DNA from: Notolepis coatsorum
Taxonomy: Eukaryota; Chordata; Actinopteri; Aulopiformes; Paralepididae
Length of the DNA: 64,000 nucleotides
Assembly (NCBI GenBank): GCA_963971535.1
Contig: OZ020589.1
Span: 57,066,342-57,130,341 of the forward strand
Direction: 5' to 3'
Made by a program: the position numbers and the translations under genes. Below the pieces are notes generated by a model, which worked only from the letters and a program-made list of their open reading frames with translations, was not told where the DNA came from and ran no database searches. Below, piece after piece: positions 23,859 through 34,459 of this stretch; the first letter of the stretch is position 1; each line of letters opens with the position of its first letter.

Positions 23859-24185
23859 CCTTGGTATAAGTATGAATGATAAGTCAGTTATCAATCCTTG
23901 TCTGCACAGTAAACATTTGACAGTGTGAGTGTTTTAACTCAAGTAAGTAGAAATAGTTTTAGAGATGGAGAAACTTGTTTTTTCAAACGGTTATTGCAGG
24001 AGTGTTTGAAAGTGGTGAGAATGACGGTTACACAGGAAGTTCACCTTAGTGGAACATTGATAGGAACAACTGAAGCGTTAGATGCAATAACAATAGAATA
24101 ACAAAAACGAGAGTAAACAATCAGTCTGTTTCAATAACCCGTAGTATTAAAAAAATTAAATAAATATATATATATATATATAGAA

Positions 24186-25304
24186 ATGGCCCTCGGTAGT
24201 CAGGCCGTTGGTGGGAGAAAGCCGAGAGCCTCTGCAGACATTTCCCAGATAGACTTTACCAGTGATGATAATCTGATTGATTGGAATAGGATGGACTTCT
24301 CTCATGTGACCAGTACGATAGAAGGACTTGAAATGTTGTCTTTGACTTCAATACAGGAGGTCTTACAGGAGAAAGAACCAGAGACAACGGTATTACTCCA
24401 ACCAGAACCGATCCATGCTGGAGTGTCCATTGCAGGCGACTGCAGTTTAACCAAGGGACAGAGAAAGAGACTGAGAAGAGCGGCGTTGTTACAGCAGTCC
24501 CACGGAGTCCACTCTGGCCGTATGGCTGGAACTGAGACCGACAGCAGGTATGGAACTATACACGAACAGTTTCTACAGCCCGCCCGTTTCCCATGTCCAG
24601 TCGTCCCTCGAGACCAAAGCCGGGATGAGAGGCGTGGGCCGGTGACGAGGAGCCAGCCAGCAAGGGCCAGGGTGGAGGAAGAGGAGAGGATGACGTGCCT
24701 CTCTCCAGAAAGACAGAGAGCGTTTGTAGAAGCGTTCGAACGACATGAGGCGGTTCATCGAGACTTGAGGAAGACAGAGCGGGCGTTTGGTCAAGCCGCA
24801 CACGAGATGCAGAGACTGGAGCAAGAACTGGCTAAAAAGAATGAACTGTTAAGTGGTACAGTTCGTGATGTCGTGCTTCGGGCGTCAGACCTAGGCCGCC
24901 GTGATCAAGGAGTGCCCTGTGCTCCGTTGCCCGGACAGGGAACTGGGCCGCGACAGGGTGAACAAAACCGCAGGAGGGGTGAGTTTCCAGGCCCCTCCCA
25001 ACAAGAAGAGGCCCGAGAAACGGCAGCAGAAAAGGACAGGTATGCACCTCTCTCCTCCAGGCAACAGGACATGCAACCAGAGGACCGGAAAAGGGTGGTC
25101 CTGGCGGGAGCTGTGGGATGCCAGCCGAGAGACTGCTGGAGTCGTGGTAAACTGGGACCGCCTGGATGGCCGGCATCGGCTGAGTGCTGGCATTGTGGAG
25201 AGATCGGCCATCTCGCTCTGTCGTGTGGCAAAGGGTGGCGGGCTCAGCAAGGGTCCAATAGACGGCGAGAGTCCAACGGACAGCATGAGTTCATCAGAAA
25301 ATAG
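24186..25304 (+). CDS. Gag-like protein with coiled coil and CCHC zinc knuckle
   Basis: 372 codons from an ATG (MALGSQAVGG). Residues of about 95-105 are strongly basic (KGQRKRLRRA). Residues of about 165-235 are charged and heptad-like (a likely coiled coil, RQRAFVEAFERHEAVHRD to LEQELAKKNE). A perfect CX2CX4HX4C zinc knuckle lies at about residue 332-345. The frame ends at a TAG (25302-25304). The same frame then continues to a TAA at 25378-25380 and contains a second perfect CX2CX4HX4C knuckle, so the TAG splits a two-knuckle nucleocapsid-like end. It could be a nonsense mutation or a readthrough stop. This fits a retroelement gag. No protease, reverse transcriptase or integrase follows. 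Confidence 0.65.
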   Translation: MALGSQAVGGRKPRASADISQIDFTSDDNLIDWNRMDFSHVTSTIEGLEMLSLTSIQEVLQEKEPETTVLLQPEPIHAGVSIAGDCSLTKGQRKRLRRAALLQQSHGVHSGRMAGTETDSRYGTIHEQFLQPARFPCPVVPRDQSRDERRGPVTRSQPARARVEEEERMTCLSPERQRAFVEAFERHEAVHRDLRKTERAFGQAAHEMQRLEQELAKKNELLSGTVRDVVLRASDLGRRDQGVPCAPLPGQGTGPRQGEQNRRRGEFPGPSQQEEARETAAEKDRYAPLSSRQQDMQPEDRKRVVLAGAVGCQPRDCWSRGKLGPPGWPASAECWHCGEIGHLALSCGKGWRAQQGSNRRRESNGQHEFIRK

Positions 25305-25380
25305 ACCTGCTGGACTTGCAGAATGTTGGGTCATTCTCAGAAGGAGTGTGAAGAGGTTGTGTCAGCAAAGGTCATAGATT

Positions 25381-27299
25381 AAGAGCGAAGCGGAAATGCA
25401 CAAACAAAGCTGAAAGTGCTCAAGAAAATAGAGTTATTAATAAATTAAAATGGAAAATGCGACTGATTAGAATAAAGATGGAAACGAAGATACATAGATA
25501 GGTTAAAAGGTTTGATTAGGTGTGCAAGTTACTAAAACGGTTTGGAAGACTAACAAGGGTAAGTTGGGGCTATAGAGGGATGAAGTAACTGGAAATTGCA
25601 TGGGCTAATAGTACTAACAAAAATGATGGTTTTAAACAGGAACAATGGAACATTTAATATTAGACAGAGTTAAAAACAAAGGACTATTTATAGTAGTGAT
25701 TACATGCTTGATCCAAGGGTGGTCAAGGAGACTTAAAAAAAAAAAACATTATTATTTCATTACTTATTTTATTTCTTTTTGGATTTTTTATTTTGCTGTC
25801 TTAGTTTTTGCGGGGGTAATTATGCTCGATGATAGTTTAATTCTGTTGGATGGGTGTGTAGCATGAAGGCACTCACAATTCTTTGTTTATTTGAGATTTT
25901 CTTTGTTTTTGTTTTAACACTCTGTTTTGCTTAGGAACTGGCTGGCTGGGAGGGATCTCTCGCCGGTCAGGGATAGCAGGTGGTGGTGACACAGCGAGAC
26001 TGGTAGGAAGTCTGATATAATGGGCTGGAAACTAAAAGTGGACGGGAGCTGGTTCATGGTTAGTTTTCCGCTCATTGAGAATCCAGATGTAGAATCTGGG
26101 GGGTTGTGTCACGTTTTGGGGTATGGTAAGTGTTGGGGAAACGTGTTTCTCTGTCTATAGGTAAGCTCTGTAGGTTTTGGTCGCAATTGGCCAAATAGTG
26201 TTCATGTAGGGTGCAGACATGTGAATTTGATGATTGACTTATGGGAGACTCTGCACCGGCTTGTTGAAGGCTGGCGGAGTGTGTGGGATGTGTGTTTAAA
26301 GGGACTGTGGTTTGTTGCCATGCACATAGGTTCTGTTGGTGATTGGCCTCGTCTAGAGCTGGCTGTCCGGACCGAGGAGGCTGTCTGGAAACAAGGTATT
26401 GATAGTGGAATAAAATGGTTATTCCACTTTCAAGGGTGGAGGTAGTATTGTGTTGAACTTGATATATTTGATCTAGTAAAATAGTACAGCACAAAAACAA
26501 ATGAGACAAAGGTGATTTGATTGGATGTTAACATAACTAATTTGGAGAAAAATGTATTGTCAAAATGCAGAACAGTAAAGATGTATCTGCGAAAATAAAA
26601 GTTTCCAATCTATTGTGTTTGTAAATAACAATCCAAATTGAAAAAAAGGACAGGGAAAATCGTTTCCTTCTGTGGAAAATCGGAGCAGTACCAAGAACTG
26701 CATACAACAAAGAAGAGGCTGTGGTTAGCACAAAATACAACAAGAAGAAAACGGTCAAAACAAGTTAGCAGTAAAGACCTCAGGAGGTTTGAACAGGGAT
26801 AACTGACAGGGAAGAAAGCGAAGAATAATTGAGGCCTCAATGGTCTTTTCAAGGAGAAGAGATGATTTATGTTTGCTTGTTTGAATTTCACTCAATGTTT
26901 AGAGTGTTAATCTTTTATTCGTGTGATGTATTAATCTTTTCTTGCAGAGTCAATTACACAAAACAGACACATTGAAGCTAATTACATGGATAATGTATAG
27001 TCATAAACAAAAAAGCTGATAATGGTACGATGTTCTTTTTGTATAAAGAAACGGACCTAGACTGGATGGCGTATTAATAACTGATAATGTGTATAACTGT
27101 GCAAGAAGAAAAGGTAGGTGAAATGATGAATTTTGTAACTGTACAGATGGAAATGGGTTTGGTAGTTCGATTTGTGTAAATTTAGGATTTTTTTGAAATT
27201 TTAGAAAATATTAGCAAAAATGGTAAATTATGGTTTTAACATGTTTAATTTAGAACATTGGTGCTATATAGTGGGTTATGAAACCCTCTAAGGGTGGAT
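25381..27299. other. Non-coding region between gag-like ORF and second direct repeat
   Basis: AT-rich with only short frames. A frame at 25645-25866 has a hydrophobic stretch (FISFWIFYFAVLVFAGVIML) and 26019-26157 gives a short cysteine-containing frame. Either could be a relic of an envelope-like gene, but neither is long enough to support that. The last bases before 27300 (ctaagggtgga) are purine-rich, as a polypurine tract would be. Confidence 0.35.
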
Positions 27300-28772
27300 T
27301 GTCGTGTATTTATCTAAATGAAACATGAAAATATCAACGGAACTGTACAAAATAATATTAGATGAAATTGCTGATTTGACAGAAGGAGCAGGAAATCCCA
27401 TGTTGGTATCCTCTGTGGCACCAGGCTAAAGAGGTTGAGAGACAGTGACTCCCCCCGACCAGGTGGCCAGGACCATTAAGGTCATAAACTGACCTCTCAA
27501 GACTATATTAAGATAGGGCAGGAAGGAGTGGTATGTACTTTAGCTAAAGAAGAACAAAAGCTTACTTGGAATGACCCATTTCCCCCACGAACCTATTTGG
27601 TAAGAGACTAAAGAAGAAGGAGATAATTATCTTTGAAGAACAGGAAACCAACTGAAAATACAGTTGAAGTCAAAAGGTCTTATTTACACTAGCTAAGCAA
27701 TTTCAGGTTACGACACGGCAGCTGCACAGAGCTATGGGCCCAGAGGTCAGAGAGATGACACCAGACCAGTTGGAATCTCCCCTTACACATCAGATTAGAC
27801 TGACTTTAGGAAATATATTTAACAGGCTCAAGGATATTGGAATTTAAGAAGAATGCCCCCAGTTACACATTTAACTATAGGATAGATAGACTAGACGGTT
27901 TTTAGACCTTAAGGAAATAGATAAAACTAATGGCTTTGTCAGAGAGATTAGTTAGATGTCCTTAGAAAAACAGTGCAATCAATATGACAATAAGTGAACC
28001 AAATACAAAGACATAGTTTGTAAATTAATGTTAATACTGAACAAAATACTTAGTGATCAAATAGAGCTACAAACTAGATTACAGATTACTTTAGAATAGA
28101 TAATACAAACATTAGGATATAACATTAAATAGTTCAATCAAATAAAGTAAAATGTGGACCAAACTGAAGACAAGACGGTGAGTCACTGTCTAGACAATAA
28201 AGAATTATCATAGTATTCTAAAAAGCAATTACAGAATGGTAAAGTGTGTGTAGATGGAAACAGCTCATGTTCTATTCTCTGGGCCACGGAGAGAGGAGCT
28301 GAAAGGATCCCCTAATAAGGAAATGTAATAAGAATGGCTAACAGCCAGGCGGATTCTACTGTGAAACGGTGTGTCAGCATACCAGGCTGACGTGTCATCG
28401 AGCGAGGAGATCCTTTGGCCAATGGAGAAGCCCGAGCCCTGGGACACACGTCTCCGGGGAAGTTCCTTCTTTTTCCCTTTTTAAGCAGGGCTGATGGAGA
28501 TGGACGAGAGACTGAGACACAGACCTGGAGCGAGACAGACCTGGAGAGGAGGAGAGCGCTGGAGACAGACGGAGTAGCCGGAGACTCGAGAGCCGAGCCG
28601 GACACACACAGAGCCACGGAGACAGACGATGACAGAAGATCGCTTCGCAGCAGGAGATCCTGCCACGGAGAGAGACGAAATCAAGCACTCCTTGCTTGAG
28701 CGCTGAGACTCACGGAGACCCAAGGTTGCCCTGGCGACAACCAACCACCACCGGAGAAGAACGCTCTGATCG
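27300..28772 (+). repeat. Long direct repeat (LTR-like), copy 2
   Basis: Near-identical to 17060-18980 without the SINE. It begins TGTC after a purine-rich stretch, and its last 1423 bp match copy 1. After gctctgatcg (28772) it diverges from copy 1 into unique DNA with an AATAAA at 28883. Confidence 0.7.
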
Positions 28773-29044
28773 GCCGCCGCTGATCAGATCATGGACAAAA
28801 CTGCCACATCAAAGAGACGATTAGATTACAGTAAAGATCTTGTACTTGTTTGATTCATAGCTGTGGTTTATTGAGAAATGGAAATAAACACAGCAGTTTG
28901 TTTGATTAGACCACCTCGTCAGCGTTTTCCTTAATAAGAACCGAACACCAGAAACTACAAACAATGCAGAGGAAGAGTAGACTATACGATCACAGAACTT
29001 AGATATAAATGGAGTAAAGGATACTTCACGATCAATCGTATAAA
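28773..29044. other. Unique sequence after the second direct repeat
   Basis: Contains AATAAA at 28883-28888, which could serve as the polyadenylation signal for the element upstream. No ORF. Confidence 0.35.
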
Positions 29045-29117
29045 ACATCGGTACAAATTTAAATATACACTTTGACTACTGTTTTTGATAGGGTTATAGT
29101 CTTTACTCTTGGCTACA

Positions 29118-29472
29118 AAAAAAAATATTTAAAAACATTAACCTCTTAACATCCAAGGGCCCACATGTGGACGATTCTTTGCCGACCTCTAGTGGCTCGG
29201 GTGTGCATTTCTTTTAATACATATATATATAGATCGAATTAAAGCCCTATTTGTTGCCTGTCGAGTGCCCTTTCAGGTGACAAAATCCGTTCAGCGGTTC
29301 TCGAGTTACATGCCGATATGTGAGGCGTGCCCCAAAGTACGCAAAAGTACACATTACCAACCCCGACTACCAGGGCTCTAGCTCCGTCAATCAACAGGGT
29401 TGTAGCCAATGAGTGTGGCTTTCCAATGATACCCCATGATATGATAATTGGGGATCTAATACGGTCTCTATT
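29118..29472. other. Non-coding stretch before the Bel-Pao element
   Basis: No ORF of note. The last five bases, ctatt (29468-29472), are the target duplication. Confidence 0.4.
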
Positions 29473-30609
29473 TGTAACTGAGGGGTACAATTCCCTGACT
29501 GTATTGAGAGTATGGTATTATTAAACCACTACTTAGTTATGTACTTTAATTACTGGCCATACAGTACATGATATATCTGGTGAACACCCACACAAGAATA
29601 CGACAATGACACCTAAAGTTCTATTTGGAGGGATTTATTATTATTAAGAGTTACAGATTGAGAATTATGATTGCGCTTGTAAGGCGAAGAACACTTAAGT
29701 AGGTCAAGAGCGTAAGTCCATGAGAATAGTAAGATGGGTATAACTGACGCCACCTGTAGCATAAGAATTACATAAGGCACACTCGTAGTCAGCTGGAGAC
29801 ACTGGGGGGTTCCCTCCGGTTGTAAGCCGGCAGGGTAGAGGAATGTTCGGGAGCAAAGTCTGGGTCAACGAGGAATAAAGAAGCTCCAGCTACGGGAGGC
29901 GGTACATGTACTCCCCTTGATCCTTAGACAAAGCGACAGCTATAATCCAGTATGCACGACAGCATGGATGAAAGCTAGCCAGCCTCTGTGGTCCTAGAGG
30001 CGGGCTCGATGGTGCTCCTCACAGGGTAGATCCCACACAGCAGTGGGGTAGACGGTTCTCTGCTCCAGCAGCCACAGTACCAAAGCAATATAATCCAGCC
30101 GGAAAAGGCTCTGCATTCGCCGGTGTAGATTCTCCTGTGCACTATACTTCACATTAACTAGGTCGAACTTGACGTTATTTCACTAAACTATGACACTTTT
30201 GCTATCTTATTCGCACATGTTATAAGTGCTCTATTTAGACGCAAAGTTGCTCACTTCACTTGGTCGTTGACTCGTGGTGAAGGCTTCAACTTTGGGATAA
30301 GACTAGACTACTGCTGTATCCACCTGCAACGTATTTATACGTAAGGTGAATAATATAGTGCCAACCTCAGTTCTGTCTCGTATTACTGCGCAAACCTGGA
30401 CATGTTGAGACATGCCTTGGCGGTGGCTTTGAACTTGCCATTGGGGGTATGGCCGTTGGCGCCTAGGGGTCGCTGTCCAATAGGAGAAAGAGTATTATGG
30501 TCTGGTTTGTACCTAGGTAAAGGGATATTCCGTGTATATATACAAATATTATACAAGGGATCTCAAGCAGTAAATATATATATTCGGTTTAATCTGACCC
30601 TTTGTAACA
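29473..30609 (-). repeat. Bel-Pao 3' LTR
   Basis: 1137 bp, begins tgtaactgagg and ends ctttgtaaca in plus orientation. It differs from the other LTR by a 12-bp indel near 29650 and a few single bases. Confidence 0.9.
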
Positions 30610-30626
30610 GCCGCCTCCTAATTAGT
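30610..30626 (-). promoter_or_regulatory. Polypurine tract of the Bel-Pao element
   Basis: On the minus strand aggaggcggc lies directly before the 3' LTR, the position where plus-strand DNA synthesis is primed. Confidence 0.6.
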
Positions 30627-30704
30627 TTGCACCTAATTAGATAAGCAGAGACAGATTAACCGTCTTGTCCACTACTCAATGTCCGTTGTGGGGAGTAGGG
30701 CAAT

Positions 30705-31103
30705 TCACAAAGTCAGTGGGTCATGGTCCTCATCAAGGGAGTCAGGGAGCCTTGGCAACTCTATCAGCCTCGCCACGGGTCGGGTGTATGTCCGTCCCTG
30801 GACGAGAACTTCTGCCGCTCTGACCTTTCCGTCGGCACCAGTGATCACTTTGCTTACGCGGCCGGCCGGCCACGCAGCTCGGGGTAGTGACTGGTCTATG
30901 ATCATAACGACCGTGTCCACTTTTAAGTTGTCCCCGTCCTTGACCCGCTTCTGACGGGCTGGAAGGGATGGTAGGGGGCTTAGGAGGAAGCGGGCCAGAG
31001 ACTGGTTGATCTGTGCTTGGCTGTGCCTCCACATCCTCCGTCTGTTCCTCTTGTTTGGTCTGTACCCCATCTGAGGAGGGGCCGGTTCCGGCCGCGCCAT
31101 CAA
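30705..31103 (-). pseudogene. pol: Bel-Pao pol C-terminal domain (DUF5641)
   Basis: The motif order WRHSQAQIN, LPSLPARQK, DNLKVDTVVMIIDQSLPRA.WPAGRV and YTRPVARLIEL is the DUF5641 domain that ends Bel-Pao polyproteins after the integrase. It is a C-terminal relic in a different frame from the protease part upstream, so a deletion joined the two pieces. It cannot make an active integrase by itself. Confidence 0.8.
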
Positions 31104-31131
31104 GAATTCGTGTGGGGTGGTGGGCTCGAGG

Positions 31132-33201
31132 TCAGCTATGAGCGCAGCTGAGGGGGGTGGAGTTCAGAACTCCCTCTTCTTGGGCCCACGGTTCTCTCAC
31201 AGGCCTCTCGTCTAATGTCAATAGCCTCTCAACGGGCTGTATGAGAGAGTGGCCTGTGTCGCTCACCTTTGTGTGCAGGCAGCGTGTAGACGTGGGTTTA
31301 CTGTCAAGTCCGTAGAGGGGGCCCTGGAGCGTCCACCCCAGTCGGGTCTGAACCGCGACTGGGCATCCTTTGGGTCCGATGTGGGCCGCCTCAATTGGGA
31401 GAATGAGGTCCGCGTGGTCGGAGCCTATGAGCAGGGTCGGTGTGGCGCCGTCGATGAGCGGTATAGGTAGTTGACGTAGGTGCATGTACTTCGCCATCAG
31501 CTGTGGGATGGGGTAGGTGTACTGTGACAGGCCTATGTCGTGGCTGGTGAAGACGTTAGTGATACTATACTGCTTCTCGGGCTGGTCCACCGCTGCTATC
31601 TTGAAGGAGACATTTTCACCCTTTATGGTCTTCTGGTCTCTTCTGATGGTACGGATTGTCATTGTTCCTTTGGCACCCCGCAGGCCCAACTGGGCTGCGG
31701 CGGAAGCGAGGAGGAGAGTCTTTTAAGACCCATCGTCTAGGACGGCGTAAGTGTCCAGGACCTTGTCCTCGTAGCTCAGGAGCACTCTGACCACTTTGAT
31801 GAGCACTCGGGGGGTCCCGCCATGCTGGTCTATGTGGAGCACTCCTGTTGGTGGGTTGCCTTGGATCTTCTGGAGTGGTGCCGACTCGCGGTCGTTCGAG
31901 TAGCACCGTGACTCCCAGTGTCTGCTGTAGCAGTCGGTACACCAGGGGGCGGTCTGGTGGATCTTCGGTACTGGTGCCACCGCCTCGGCCTGATACATCA
32001 CCGTGACGGGCCCACTTTGTTGTCCTGGCGGACGCTTGTTGATGTCATGCAGGACCTCCAAGTGGGCGCCGTCGCACCTGCTGCATTTCTTCCTTAAACG
32101 GCACTCAGCTGCCATATGGCTGCGCGCGCAGCGGAAGCAGCGGCGGTTGGCTTTGATCCACTGACTCGCCTCGTCCGTGGTCAGCTTCTGGAAATTGTCA
32201 CATTGATACAGCCGATGTTCCCCTTCACAGTACTGGCATTCAATCTTCCACTCCCCCTTGGTCGGGGGGTTGCTGTGGTTCTCGTGCTGCAATACTGATT
32301 CGGCTTGGTGCATAACGGTCACCGACCGGCGGTTATCATTAGGTCTCCGAGGTCGATCTCTTGGGTTTGGTCCACTCCACACGAACGTATCCAGTCGTAG
32401 GCTGCTGACTTCTCTTGCGAGGAAGTCAGCCAGGTCTAGGAGGGATGGCTCGGGACCGTCGGGATCACAGTGGTCTCTCTGCCGCCGAAAGCGCTCTTGG
32501 CGGGCTGGAGGGAGCTTCTCTAGTATTCGTTCCACATTAGAGTTAGCATATAGTTCATATCTCCCTTTTTCCCTTTGGGACCCCAGCATCCCTACCAGGG
32601 ATTGTACCTTGATAGAGAGGTCATCCAATGCTCTATTGTCTTTGGCTGGGAGGAGGCGGTCGATGTCTCTTATTTCTTGTATCACGTAGTCCCATATGCG
32701 TCCATAACGCTGGTCGAGGGCCACTAGAGCCACGGAGTATGGGGTGCTTGAGTTGGAATATGCCAGCGCTATATTATGCGCTCTGGGCACCTTGAGGTGC
32801 TTGAGGAGGATGGCATATTTGTACGACTCATCGGGGACGTCGGACATCATAGTCTCCAAGCACATCCGTAATTCCGTGTACTGTGCTCTGTCCTCGCGCG
32901 TAAAGTCTGGGAACGTCGGTGTGCCAAGGTACGATGCCATGGATGGCTGGCACATTGGTGAGCGTAGAGGAAGAGACCTCCTGGGCGAGTCTCCCCGTAC
33001 GTGTTGTCGTGGGTTGGTACTTGGTGGGTACCAGGGGCCGGGTACCCAAGTGCTGTTCCTCGGTGCTGACTGTACGTCAAACTCACCCGTGAGTTGGGTC
33101 GGGGGTTTGTAGTGCAGCGACTCGGGGCTGACGTCTGGGCTGTACTGGGCCTCCTGGTCCAGAGTACGTTGCTGCTGGTCGGGGCTGTACTGGGCCTCCT
33201 C
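31132..33201 (-). pseudogene. gag-pro: Bel-Pao gag (DUF1759, zinc knuckles) and protease start
   Basis: Read from 33201 downward in the frame of the upstream gag piece. After a proline-rich linker comes the DUF1759 gag region (YTELRMCLETMMSDVPDES to RFRRQRDHC), then three cysteine-rich zinc-binding units (CQYCEGEHRLYQC; a CX2CX4HX4C knuckle; CSRCDGAHLEVLH), then the DUF1758 aspartic protease with its YAVLDDGS active-site motif. A TAA at 31723-31725 immediately follows this motif, and the same frame then continues through the rest of the protease (LIGSDHADLI and LGWTLQGPL motifs). The stop and the loss of pol make it inactive as it stands. Confidence 0.85.
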
Positions 33202-34398
33202 TTACTCTTCCTCTTCTAGGTCCTGGAGTTTTCTAGTCAGTCTCTCGGCGACGTAGGCCGGTTCTTCCCGGTGGCTGGGTCTCCTATGGACCGGTCGGGG
33301 AGGGGGGTCGGAGGCGTAGACAGGATCCTCTTGTTGGCCGGGTCCCGGGTCGCTTCGTCGGGTAGGGGAATGTGCCTTAGACCCTTGTCGTGATGATCTC
33401 CGAGAGCTCCGAGCGGAGAGAGGGGGTGTCGCCATGGCAATCAATTGTTCTATCATCTGCGCCTGCAGCCGGTCGCGCTCTGCTTCGCGCTGGGCATGGG
33501 CGGCGTCGCGCTCTGCTTCGCGGTTGGCATTGGCGGCGTCGTGCTGTGCATTGGCGCTGGCATGGGCGGCGTCGCGCTGTGCATTGGCGGCGTCGCGCTG
33601 TGCATTGGCGCTGGCATGGGCGGCGTCGCGCTGTGCATTGGCGGCGGCGCGCTGTGCATCGGCGCGGCCTCTTTCAATGTTCTCTTCCGTCTGAAGGCGT
33701 CTGGTCTCCAGTCTTATGCGGTCGTCTTCACTCCTTTGTTGCGCCTGGAAGCGCTCTCGCTCGGTTGCAGCGTGTTCACGCTCGCTCGTCTGTTGAGCCT
33801 GGAGGCACTCTCTTTCCATGGTAGAGTGTTCGCGCTCACTAAGCGTCTGTGCTTGAAGTCGATCGCGTTCACCCTGAAGACGATCGCGTTCGGTGGAGGC
33901 TGCCAGGGTGGCGATGAATGCCTGCGCCAGCATCTGGTCCGCCTCGCTGGGGGATGACACTGACGGAGGTGATCGGCTTCTGACAGTGCTCGTTGGAGAT
34001 CTGTTCTCTGGGCGCGCCTCGAGATCCATCTCCTGGGCGCGCTTCTCTTCTCTTGGTTGTGTGTCGGGTTCTGTCCCCGGAGCGCTTTCTTTATCCTGGA
34101 GCTCTCCGGGGACTATTCCGTTGACGTTGTCTGGGGGTATAGTCATGTCATGTCCTCCCTGGTCCCCCCCGTGAGCTTGGTCAGTTACGTTAGAACCCAC
34201 TGGGTTCTCTACTGGCAGGGTCGCCTGGTCGGTAGGTTTTGACATGCTTTGACTATCCGCTTTATCAGCATTTAACGTCTGTATAAAGCTAGGTATTAGA
34301 CTGACAGCGTATGCCTCTAGATAGGGAGGTGGCTGACATCTGCGCTGCGGGCGTTCTAGCTCGGGAGAGCCGCTTGGGGAGTGTTCACCGCTGGCCAT
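33202..34398 (-). pseudogene. gag: Bel-Pao gag N-terminal coiled-coil region
   Basis: Starts at an ATG in a near-ideal context (accATGG). Residues of about 150-330 are a long charged coiled coil, first ERDRLQ/SEREH-type heptads and then alanine-rich units built on NAQRDAAHASA (see 33487-33665). The end is Ser/Arg-rich and acidic (LQDLEEEE). It stops at a TAA (33202-33204). The frame continues unbroken on the other side, so this single stop separates the coiled coil from the DUF1759 half. Probably a nonsense mutation, though a family-specific stop cannot be excluded from one copy. Confidence 0.7.
33487..33665 (-). repeat. In-frame coding minisatellite in gag
   Basis: Variants of gcattggcggcgtcgcgctgt alternate with ggcgctggcatgg units in plus orientation. 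Translated from the minus strand they give repeated AQRDAA and ASANAQ units in the coiled coil. Confidence 0.8.
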
Positions 34399-34440
34399 GG
34401 TTAATATCAATATTATATTTAGATATTACACTGATATTCC

Positions 34441-34457
34441 TCCGGCTCGAAGGACCA
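34441..34457 (-). promoter_or_regulatory. Primer-binding site, tRNA-Tyr type
   Basis: On the minus strand TGGTCCTTCGAGCCGGA lies two bases after the 5' LTR. This is the complement of the 3' end of eukaryotic tRNA-Tyr including CCA, over 17 bases. Confidence 0.85.
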
Positions 34458-34459
34458 AT

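Larger units (their letters stand above)
22801..24185. other. Non-coding stretch upstream of the gag-like ORF
   Basis: No ORF. Contains an excellent 3' splice site (polypyrimidine then tctgcacag, ending at 23793), a TATA box at 23851, a splice-donor-like aagtaagtag at 23941 and a (TA)n run just before the ORF at 24167-24182. Confidence 0.4.

Noticed and set aside
26019-26157. Short cysteine-containing frame as an envelope relic
   Set aside because: Only 46 codons and no fusion peptide, cleavage site or membrane anchor in the same frame.
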